Positions 51,622 through 63,421 of a DNA stretch of 64,000 nucleotides are shown here, piece by piece. The stretch lies in the NCBI RefSeq assembly GCF_032854445.1, contig NW_027018165.1, positions 1 through 64,000 of the forward strand. Direction: 5' to 3'. Both the position numbers and the translations under genes were made by a program. Source of the DNA: Liolophura sinensis (lineage: Eukaryota > Mollusca > Polyplacophora > Chitonida > Chitonidae). Every line of letters begins with the position of its first letter. Positions within the stretch are counted from its first letter, which is position 1. The notes under the pieces were generated by a model. That model saw only the letters and a program-made list of their open reading frames with translations, had not been told where the DNA came from and did not search any database.

Positions 51622-54600
51622 TTACAATGTTCATCTGGTAACTGAACATGCTATTATAATGATTACATTGCTCATCTTGTAACTGAGCACGCTATTATAC
51701 TGATTACAATGTTCATCTTGTAACTGGGCATACTAGTGTAATAACTAAAATATTAATTTTGTAACTGAGCATGCTATTATACTGATTACAATGTTGATCT
51801 TGTAACTGAACATGCTATTATAATGATTACAATGTTCATGTTGTAACTGAGCATGCTATTATACGAATTACAATTTTCATCTTGTAATTGAGCATGCTAT
51901 TATAATGATTACATTGCTCATCTTGTATTTGAGCATGCTATTTTAACTATTACAATGTTCATCTTGTAACTGGGCATGTTTTTATAATGATTACAATGTT
52001 CACCTTGTAACTGAGCACGCTATTGTAATGATTTCAATGTTCTCCTTGTAACTGAGCACATTATTATAATGATTGCAATGTTCACTTTGTAACTGAATAT
52101 GCTATTGCAATGATTACAATGTCCATTTTGCAACTGAGCATGCTTGTATACTGATTACAATGTTCACCTAGGAACTGATGATGTTTTTATAATGATAACA
52201 ACGTTCATCTTGTAACTGAACATGCAATTATAAGGATTACAATGTTCACTTTGTAACTGAACATGCTATTACAATGATTACAATGTTCATCTTGTAACTG
52301 AACATGCTATTATGTCGATTACAATCTTTATCTTGCAACTGAGCATGATATTATAATGATTACAATGTTCATCTTGTAATTGAACGTGCTAATATATTGA
52401 ATACAATGTTCATTTTGTAACTGATGATGTTATTATAATGATTACAATATTCATCTTGTAACTAAATATGCTTATGTAATGATTACAATGTCCATTTTGC
52501 AACTGAGCATGCTTTTATACTTACAATGTCCACCTTGTAACTGAACATGCTATTATAATGATTAGAATGTTCATCTTGTAACTGAGCATGATTTTATAAT
52601 GATTACAATGTTCACCTTGTAATTAAACGTGCTAATATAATGAATACAATGTTTACTTTGTAACTGATGATGTTATTATAATGATTACAATATTCATCTT
52701 GTAAGTGAATATGCTAATGTAATGATTACAATGTTTATCTTGCAACTGAGCATGCTTGTATACTGATTACAATGTTCACCTTGCAACTGATGATGTTTTT
52801 ATAATGATTACAATGTTCATCTTATAACTGAACATGCTATTATGTCGATTACAATCTTCATCTTGCAACTGAGCATGTTTTTAAAATGATTACTATGTTC
52901 ACCTTGTAGCTGAACATGCTTTTATAATGATTACAATGTTTATCTTGTAAGTGAACGAGCTAATATAATGAATACAATGTTTACATTGTAACTGATGATG
53001 TTATTATAATAATTACAATATTCATCTTGTAAGTGAATATGCTAATGTAATGATTACAATGTCCATTTTGCAACTGAGCATGCTTGTATACTGATTACAA
53101 TGTTCACCTTGTAACTGTTTATGTTTTTATAATGATTACAATGTTCATCTTGTAACTGAACATGCAATTATAAGGATTACAATGTTCAATTTGTAACTGA
53201 ACATGCTATTATAATGATTGGAATGTTCCTCCTGTAACTGAGCATGTTTTTATAAAGATTACAATGTTCACCTTGTAACTGAACATGCTTTTATAATGAT
53301 TACAATGTTCATCTTGTAATTGAACGTGCTAATATAATGAATACAATGTTTACTTTGTAACTGATGATGTTATTATAATGATTACAATATTCATCTTGTA
53401 AGTGAATATGCTAATGTAATGATTACAATGTCCATTTTGCAACTGAGCATGCTTGTATACTGATTACAATGTTCACCTTGTAACTGTTTATGATTTTATA
53501 ATGATTACAATGTTCATCTTATAACTGAACATGCAATTATAAGGATTACAATGTTCACTTTGTAACTGAACATGCTATTACAATGATTACATTGTTCACC
53601 TTGTAACTGAGCGCATTATTATAATGATTACAATGTTCATCTTGTAACTGAATATCCTATTGTAATGATTACAATGTCCATTTTGCAACTGAGGATGCTT
53701 GTATACTGATTACAATGTTCACCTTGCAACTGATGATGTTTTCATAATGATTACAATGTTCACTTTGTAACTGAAAATGCAATTATAAGGATTACAATGT
53801 TCACTTTGTAACTGAACATGCTATTACAATGATTACATTGTTCACCTTGTAACTGAGCACATTAAGAATGATTACAATGTTCATCTTGTAAGTGAATATG
53901 CTATTGTAATGATTACAATATCCATTTTGCAACTGAGCATGCTTTTATACTGATTACAATGTTCACCTTGTAACTGATGATGTTTTTATAATGATTAAAA
54001 TGTTCATCTTGTAACTACATATGCTATAATAATGATTACAATGTTCATCTTGTAACTACATATGCTAATATAATAATTGCAATATTCATTTTGTAACTGA
54101 GCATGCTATTATATTGATTACAATGGTGATTTTGTAATCGTTGACGCTATTATAATGATTACAATGTTTACTTTGTAACTGAACATGCTATTACAATGAT
54201 TACAATGTTCATCTTGTAACTGAACATGCTATTATGTCGATTACAATCTTCATCTTGTAACTGAAAATGATATTATAATGATTACAATGTTTATCTTGCA
54301 ACTGAGCATGCTATTATAATGATTACATTGCTCATCTTGTATTTGAGCATGCTATTTTAACTATTACAATGTTCATCTTGTAACTGGGCATGTTTTTATA
54401 ATGATTACAATGTTCACCTTGTAACTGAGCACGCTATTGTAATGATTTCAATGTTCTCCTTGTAACTGAGCACATTATTATAATGATTGCAATGTTCATC
54501 TTGTAACTGAATATGCTATTGTAATGATTACAATGTCCATTCTGCAACTGAGCATGCTTGTATACTGATTACAATGTTCACCTAGGAACTGATGATGTTT

Positions 54601-57600
54601 TTATAATGATAACAACGTTCATCTTGTAACTGAACATGCAATTATAAGGATTACAATGTTCACTTTGTAACTGAACATGCTATTACAATGATTACAATGT
54701 TCATCTTGTAACTGAACATGCTATTATGTCGATTACAATCTTTATCTTGCAACTGAGCATGATATTATAATGATTACAATGTTCATCTTGTAATTGAACG
54801 TGCTAATATATTGAATACAATGTTCATTTTGTAACTGATGATGTTATTATAATGATTACAATATTCATCTTGTAACTAAATATGCTTATGTAATGATTAC
54901 AATGTCCATTTTGCAACTGAGCATGCTTTTATACTTACAATGTCCACCTTGTAACTGAACATGCTATTATAATGATTAGAATGTTCATCTTGTAACTGAG
55001 CATAATTTTATAAAGATTACAATGTTCACCTTGTAACTGAACATGCTTTTATAATGATTACAATGTTCATCTTGTCATTGAACGTGCTAATATAATGAAT
55101 ACAATGTTTACTTTGTAACTGATGATGTTATTATAATGATTACAATATTCATCTTGTAAGTGAATATGCTAATGTAATGATTACAATGTTTATCTTGCAA
55201 CTGAGCATGCTTGTATACTGATTACAATGTTCACCTTGCAACTGATGATGTTTTTATAATGATTACAATGTTCATCTTATAACTGAACATGCTATTATGT
55301 CGATTACAATCTTCATCTTGCAACTGAGCATGTTTTTAAAATGATTACTATGTTCACCTTGTAGCTGAACATGCTTTTATAATGATTACAATGTTTATCT
55401 TGTAAGTGAACGAGCTAATATAATGAATACAATGTTTACATTGTAACTGATGATGTTATTATAATAATTACAATATTCATCTTGTAAGTGAATATGCTAA
55501 TGTAATGATTACAATGTCCATTTTGCAACTGAGCATGCTTGTATACTGATTACAATGTTCACCTTGTAACTGTTTATGTTTTTATAATGATTACAATGTT
55601 CATCTTGTAACTGAACATGCAATTATAAGGATTACAATGTTCACTTTGTAACTGAACATGCTATTACAATGATTACATGGTTCACCTTGTAACTGAGCGC
55701 ATTATTATAATGATTACAATGTTCATCTTGTAACTGAATATGCTATTGTAATGATTACAATGTCCATTTTGCAACTGAGCATGCTTGTATACTGATTACA
55801 ATGTTCACCTTGCAACTGATGATGTTTTTATAATGATTACAATGTTCACTTTGTAACTGAACATGCAATTATAAGGATTACAATGTTCACTTTGTAACTG
55901 AACATGCTATTACAATGATTACATTGTTCACCTTGTAACTGAGCACATTATTATAATAATTACAATGTTCATCTTGTAAGTGAATATGCTAATGTAATGA
56001 TTACAATATCCATTTTGCCACTGAGCATGCTTTTATACTGATTACAATGTTCACCTTGTAACTGATGATGTTTTTATAATGATTAAAATGTTCATCTTGT
56101 AACTACATATGTTATAATAGTGATTACAATGTTCATCTTGTAACTACATATGCTAATATAATAATTGCAACATTCATTTTGTAACTGAGCATGCTATTAT
56201 ATTGATTACAATGGTGATTTTGTAACCGTTAACGCTATTATAATGATTACAATGTTTACTTTGTAACTGAACATGCTATTACAATGATTACAATGTTCAT
56301 CTTGTAACTGAACATGCTATTATGTCGATTACAATCTTCATCTTGTAACTGAAAATGATATTATAATGATTACAATGTTTATCTTGCAACTGAGCATGCT
56401 ATTATAATGATTACATTGCTCATCTTGTATTTGAGCATGCTATTTTAACTATTACAATGTTCATCTTGTAACTGGGCATGTTTTTATAATGATTACAATG
56501 TTCACCTTGTAACTGAGCACGCTATTGTAATGATTTCAATGTTCTCCTTGTAACTGAGCACATTATTATAATGATTGCAATGTTCATCTTGTAACTGAAT
56601 ATGCTATTGCAATGATTACAATGTCCATTTTGCAACTGAGCATGCTTGTATACTGATTACAATGTTCACCTAGGAACTGATGATGTTTTTATAATGATAA
56701 CAACGTTCATCTTGTAACTGAACATGCAATTATAATGATTACAATGTTCACTTTGTAACTGAACATGCTATTACAATGATTACAATGTTCATCTTGTAAC
56801 TGAACATGCTATTATGTCGATTACAATCTTTATCTTGCAACTGAGCATGATATTATGATGATTACAATGTTCATCTTGTAATTGAACGTGCTAATATATT
56901 AAATACAATGTTCATTTTTGTAACTGATGATGTTATTATAATGATTACAATATTCATCTTGTAACTGAATATGCTTATGTAATGATTACAATGTCCATTT
57001 TGCAACTGAGCATGCTTTTATACTTACAATGTCCACCTTGTAACTGAACATGCTATTATAATGATTAGAATGTTCATCTTGTAACTGAGCATGATTTTAT
57101 AAAGATTACAATGTTCACCTTGTAACTGAACATGCTTTTATAATGATTACAATGTTCATCTTGAAATTGAACGTGCTAATATAATGAATACAATGTTTAC
57201 TTTGTAACTGATGATGTTATTATAATGATTACAATATTCATCTTGTAAGTGAATATGCTAATGTAATGATTACAATGTTTATCTTGCAACTGAGCATGCT
57301 TGTATACTGATTACAATTTTTACCTTGCAACTGATGATGTTTTTATAATGATTACAATGTTCATCTTGTAACTGAACATGCTATTATGTCGATTACAATC
57401 TTCATCTTGCAACTGAGCATGTTTTTAAAATGATTACTATGTTCACCTTGTAACTGAACATGCTTTTATAATGATTACAATGTTTATCTTGTAAGTCAAC
57501 GAGCTAATATAATGAATACAATGCTTATGTTGTAACTGATGATGTTATTATAATGATTACAATATTCATCTTGTAAGTGAATATGCTAATGTAATGATTA

Positions 57601-58933
57601 CAATGTCCATTTTGCAACTGAGCATGCTTGTATACTGATTACAATGTTCACCTTGAAACTGTTTACTTTTTATAATGATTACAATGTTCATCTTGTAACT
57701 GAACATGCAATTATAAGGATTACAATGTTCACTTTGTAACTGAAGATGCTATTACAATGATTACATTTTTCACTTTGTAACTAAGCACATTATTATAATG
57801 ATTACAATGTTCATCTTGTAAGTGAATATGCTATTGTAATGATTACAATGTCCATTTTGCAACTGAGCATGCTTGTATACTGATTACAATTTTGACTTCG
57901 CAACTGATGTTCTTTTTATAATGATTACAATGTTCACTTTGAAAGTGAACATGCAATTATAAGGAATACAATGTTTACTTTGTAACTGAACAAGCTTTTA
58001 CAATGATTACATTGTTCACCTTGTAACTGAGCACATTATTATAATAATTACAATGTTCATCTTGTAAGTGAATATGCTAATGTAATGATTACAATATCCA
58101 TTTTGCAACTGAGCATGCTTTTATACTGATTACAATGTTCACCTTGTAACTGATGATGTTTTTTATAATGATTACAATGTTCATCTTGTAACTACATATG
58201 CTATAATAATGATTACAATGTTCATCTTGTAATGAAATATGCTAATATAATGATTGCAATATTCATTTTGTAACTGAGCATGCTATTATATTGATTACAA
58301 TGGTGATTTTGTAACCGTTGACGCTATTATAATGATTACAATGTTTACTTTGTAACTGAACATGCTATTACAATGATTACAATGTTCATCTTGTAACTGA
58401 ACATGCTATTATGTCGATTACAGTCTTCATCTTGTAACTGAAAATGAAATTTTAATAATTACAATGTTTATCTTGCAACTGAGCATGCTATTATAATGAT
58501 TACAATGTTCACTTCGTAACTGATCATGCTATTTTAACTATTACATTGTTCATCTTGTAACTGGGCATGTTTTTATAATGATTACAATGTTCATCTTGTA
58601 ACTGAGCACGCTTTTGTAATGATTACAATGTTCACCTTGTAACTGAGCACATGATTATAATGATTACAATGTTCATCTTGTAACTGAATATGCTATTGTA
58701 ATGATTACAATGTCCATTTTGCAACTGAGCATGCTTGTATACTGATTACAATGTTCACCTTGCAACTGATGATGTTTTTATAATGATTACAATGTTCATC
58801 TTGTAACTGAACATGCAATTATAAGGATTACAATGTTCACTTTGTAACTTAACATGCTATTACAATGATTACAATGCTCATTTTGTAACTGAACATGCTA
58901 TTATGTCGATTACAATCTTCATCTTGTATGTCG
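51622..58933. repeat. 41-bp satellite array, block 11 (7,312 bp, no cassette)
   Basis: This is the longest uninterrupted array in the window. Landmarks are at 52165, 54579 and 56667. One monomer is missing near 52,617, where a CACCTTG monomer fuses to an AATTAAACGTGC monomer. A junction near 53,180-53,250 has private monomers (GTTCAATTTG, TTGGAATGTTCCTCCTG). A 2,088-bp step separates GTTGACGC at about 54,140 from GTTAACGC at about 56,228. Confidence 0.96.
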
Positions 58934-58945
58934 CTGTGCAACTGA

Positions 58946-59307
58946 GTGAGTGAGTGCTTGGGGTTTAACGTCGTATCTAAACAATTTTTCAGTCATATGA
59001 CGACGAAGGAATCATTAGGGTGCATGCACGTGTAATGTGCCTCCTTGTTGCAGGACGGATTTTCACCGCTCTTTTATTTAGTGCTGCATCACTGAGACGA
59101 CTTACCGAAGGCAAGTAAGCCGCCCCGCCCGAGCCATTATGCTGAAACGGGTCAACCAGTCGTTGCACTATACCCTTCATGCTGAACGCCAAACGAGGAA
59201 GTTACAACTTCCTCTTTTAAAGTCTTAGGTGTGACTCGACCAAGGATTGATCCTGGATCTACCGGTCCCGAAGCGGACGCTCTACCAACTGTGCTATCCG
59301 GGCCGGT
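58946..59307 (-). mobile_element. tRNA-derived SINE, copy 12 (class A, 362 bp)
   Basis: The direct repeats are at 58934-58945 and 59308-59319. It is a standard class A SINE, but joined to a subtype-2 spacer, so the cassette is mosaic. Confidence 0.9.
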
Positions 59308-59319
59308 CTGTGCAACTGA

Positions 59320-60202
59320 CGATCAGATAACATTTATCTGTAAAGACATGTATGTCTCTGCGCCATTTACTGTACCTATGTCTTTCACTTCAGGCAAACC
59401 TTAGTCCTCCCATACATAACCCCACCTGACAAGGCTCCTACTCAGGCTATTTTATTTCCTAGTGAAAGGAAGGCTTTAAGCAAACATGTCTGTACATATA
59501 ATATTAGTGGAGCGAGTTTTCAGTAATCCACAATTAACATATAACAGACCTATCAAAACCCTCACAGAATCCAAACGAAGTCCACCGTAAGCACTCTGGA
59601 AAAAACATATTAGGAGCTCAAGTACGTCTATATCGCATTTGTTATTTCATTTCTAACATGATGAGATCACAGAGCTGTTAGATTTATCTGTCAAAACCGT
59701 TAGTTTAATAAGTTACATATTTGTCCTGAAAGAAAGAGACAAAGTTATTGATCTCATTAACGTACGTGTACCTGCCGACGAGCATCAGTTACCATTGTCA
59801 GCAAGACTAGTCCCGATATAGAAGAACCGTAGAGAAAACCATAAAAGAATTGGGGTCGAATTTTCTGACTTTATTGCAGTCAGATTAATTTCACAGATAT
59901 CGTATTCTACACATTTGGCCCATTGCCAGAACGCTGCAAATAGGGGTGCGAAACAATGCATGTATTTTTCATTGAGGAATGAAGAAAATGGTTTTAAAAA
60001 AGGACAAACATAAGTTCTCTTAAATATGCATACCTGTAGTTTCCGTTTTGAAAGGCTAAACAGTCTAACAAAGGGCCATTTGATTTAAGAACATGCCTAT
60101 TAAAATATTACATGTAATTAACATAAATACGATATGATGGCGTTTAGTTAAACTAAGGTGAATATACCAGAGTTTGGAAGCGATTTATTCTAAAAATAAT
60201 TC
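59320..60202. repeat. Unrecognised 883-bp spacer, copy 12 (A-type 5' part, subtype-2 3' part)
   Basis: A-type 5' markers and GTTAGATTTATC give way after about 59,820 to CGTAGAG, CATAAAAGAATT, CCAGAACGC, CAAACATAAG and TATTAAAATATT, as in copies 6 and 8. A private change is CTGACTTTATTG. Confidence 0.85.
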
Positions 60203-62153
60203 TTACAATGTTCATCTGGTAACTGAACATGCTATTATAATGATTACAATGTTCACTTTGTAACTGAACATGCTAATACAATGTTTACAATGTTCATCTT
60301 GTAACTGAACATGCTATTATGTCGATTACAATCTTCATCTTGCAACTGAGCATGATATTATAATGATTACAATGTTCATCTTGTAATTGAACGTGCTAAT
60401 ATAATGAATACAATGTTCATTTTGTAACTGATGATGTTATTATAATGATTACAATATTCATCTTGTAACTGAATATGCTTATGTAATGATTACAATGTCC
60501 ATTTTGCAACTGAGCATGCTTTTATACTTACAATGTCCACCTTGTAACTGAACATGCTATTATAAAGATTACAATGTTCACCTTGTAACTCAACATGCTT
60601 TTATAATGATTACAATGTTCATCTTGTAATTGAACGTGCTAATATAATGAATACAATGTTTACTTTGTAACTGATGATGTTATTATAATGATTACAATAT
60701 TCATCTTGTAAGTGAATATGCTAATGTAATGATTACAATGTTTATCTTGCAACTGAGCATGCTTGTATACTGATTACAATGTTCACCTTGCAACTGATGA
60801 TGTTTTTATAATGATTACAATGTTCATCTTGTAACTGAACATGCTATTATGTCGATTACAATCTTCATCTTGCAACTGAGCATGTTTTTAAAATGATTAC
60901 TATGTTCACCTTGTAACTGAACATGCTTTTATAATGATTACAATGTTTATCTTGTAAGTCAACGAGCTAATATAATGAATACAATGCTTATGTTGTAACT
61001 GATGATGTTATTATAATGATTACAATATTCATCTTGTAAGTGAATATGCTAATGTAATGATTACAATGTCCATTTTGCAACTGAGCATGCTTGTATACTG
61101 ATTACAATGTTCACCTTGAAACTGTTTACTTTTTATAATGATTACAATGTTCATCTTGTAACTAAACATGCAATTATAAGGATTACAATGTTCACTTTGT
61201 AACTGAACATGCTATTACAATGATTACATTGTTCACCTTGTAACTGAGCACATTATTATAATAATTACAATGTTCATCTTGTAAGTGAATATGCTAATGT
61301 AATGATTACAATATCCATTTTGCAACTGAGCATGCTTTTATACTGATTACAATGTTCACCTTGTAACTGATGATGTTTTGATAATGATTACAATGTTCAT
61401 CTTGTAACTACATATGCTATAATAATGATTACAATGTTCATCTTGTAATGAAATATGCTAATATAATGATTGAAATATTCATTTTGTAACTGAGCATGCT
61501 ATTATATTAATTACAATGGTGATTTTGTAACCGTTGACGCTATTATAATGATTACAATGTTTACTTTGTAACTGAACATGCTATTACAATGATTACAATG
61601 TTCATCTTGTAACTGAACATGCTATTATGTCGATTACAATCTTCATCTTGTAACTGAAAATGATATTATAATGATTACATTGTTTATCTTGCAACTGAGC
61701 ATGCTATTATAATGATTACAATGTTCACTTCGTAACTGATCATGCTATTTTAACTATTACAATGTTCATCTTGTAACTGGGCATGTTTTTATAATGATTA
61801 CAATGTTCATCTTGTAACTGAGCACGCTATTGTAATGATTACAATGTTCACCTTGTAACTGAGCACATGATTATAATGATTACATTGTTCATCTTGTAAC
61901 TGAATATGCTAAAGTAATGATTACAATGTCCATTTTGCAACTGAGTATGCTTGTATACTGATTACAATGTTCACCTTGCAACTGATGATGTTTTTAGAAT
62001 GATTACAATGTTCATCTTGTAACTGAACATGCAATTATAAGGATTACAATGTTCACTTTGTAACTTAACATGCTATTACAATGATTACAATGTTCATTTT
62101 GTAACTGAACAAGCTATTATGTCGATTACAATCTTCATCTTGTATGTATGTCG
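60203..62153. repeat. 41-bp satellite array, block 12 (1,951 bp, shortened)
   Basis: It starts with the same shortcut as block 6 and lacks a further six monomers near 61,190, which accounts for the 243-bp difference from block 6. Private variants include GCTAAAGTAATG near 61,909. Confidence 0.95.
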
Positions 62154-62165
62154 CTGTGCAACTGA

Positions 62166-62526
62166 GTGAGTGAGTGCTTGGGGTTTAACGTCGTACTCAA
62201 CAATTTTTCAGTCATATGACGACGAAGGAGTCATTAGGGTGCATGCACGTGTAATGTGCCTCCTTGTTGCAGGACGGATTTTCACCGCTCTTTTATTTAG
62301 TGCTGCATCACTGAGACGACTTACCGAAGGCAATTAAGCCGCCCCGCCCGAGCCATTATGCTGAAACGGGTCAACCAGTCGTTGCACTATCCCCTTCATG
62401 CTGAACGCCAAACGAGGAAGTTACAACTTCCTCTTTTAAAGTCTTAGGTGTGACTCGACCAAGGATTGATCCTGGATCTACCGGTCCCGAAGCGGACGCT
62501 CTACCAACTGTGCTATCCGGGCCGGT
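62166..62526 (-). mobile_element. tRNA-derived SINE, copy 13 (class D, 361 bp)
   Basis: The direct repeats are at 62154-62165 and 62527-62538. It combines the C-type junction (TATGTATGTCG), the A-type short tail and GTGTAATGTGCC, the B/C-type GTACTCAAC, and its own CTATCCCCTTC. It has private changes GGAGTCATT and CAATTAAGCC; the latter puts a stop in the accidental frame. It may be an older or recombinant form. Confidence 0.9.
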
Positions 62527-62538
62527 CTGTGCAACTGA

Positions 62539-63421
62539 CGATCAGATAACATTTATCTGTAAAGACATGTATGTCTCTGCGCCATTTACTGTACCTATGT
62601 CTTTCACTTCAGGCAAACCTTAGTCCTCCCATACATAACCCCACCTGACAAGGCTCCTACTCAGGCTATTTTATTTCCTAGTGAAAGGAAGGCTTTAAGC
62701 AAACATGTTTGTACATATAATATTAGTGGAGCGAGTTTTCAGTAATACACAATTAACATATAACAGACCTATCAAAACCCTCACAGAATCCAAACGAAGT
62801 CCACCGTAAGCACTCTGGAAAAAAAATATTAGGATCTCAAGTACGTCTATATCGCATTTGTTATTTCATTTCTAACATGATGAGATCACAGAGCTGTAAC
62901 ATTTATCTGTCAAAACCGTTAGTTTAATAAGTTACATATTTGTCCTGAAAGAAAGAGACAAAGTTATTGATCTCATTAACGTACGTGTACCTGCCGACGA
63001 GCATCAGTTACCATTGTCAGCAAGACTAGTCCCGATATAGAAGAACCGTAGAGAAAACCATAAAAGAATTGGGGTCGAATTTTCTGATCTTATTGCAGTC
63101 AGATTAATTTTACAGATATCGTATTCTACACATTTGGCCCATTGCCAGTACGCTGCAAATAGGGGTGCGAAACAATGCATGTATTTTTCATTGAGGAATG
63201 AAGAAAATGGTTTTAAAAAAGGACAAACTTAAGTTCTCTTAAATATGCATACCTGTATTTTTCGTTTTGAAAGGCTAAACAGTCTAACAAAGGGCCACTT
63301 GACTTAAGAACATGCCTATTACAATATTACATGTAATTAACATAAATACGATATGATGGCGTTTAGTTAAACTAAGGTGAATATACCAGAGTTTGGAAGC
63401 GATTTATTCTAAAAATAATTC
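62539..63421. repeat. Unrecognised 883-bp spacer, copy 13 (most divergent)
   Basis: It has a hybrid 5' part (AAACATGTTTGTACATATAATATT). Private changes include GTAATACACAAT, AAAAAAATATTAGGATCT, GCTGTAACATTT, TTTTACAGATATCG and CTGTATTTTTCG. It still measures exactly 883 bp. Confidence 0.85.

Larger units (their letters stand above)
50353..58933. repeat. Higher-order unit 5 with only one cassette (8,581 bp)
   Basis: An A cassette is followed by 7,312 bp of satellite with no second cassette, the longest uninterrupted array here. CACCTAGG landmark monomers at 52165, 54579 and 56667 show that the array contains two extra partial passes of the sub-repeat (2,414 and 2,088 bp, about 59 and 51 monomers). 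A junction at about 53,180-53,250 carries monomers not seen elsewhere in the window. The second cassette appears to have been lost in an unequal exchange. Confidence 0.85.
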
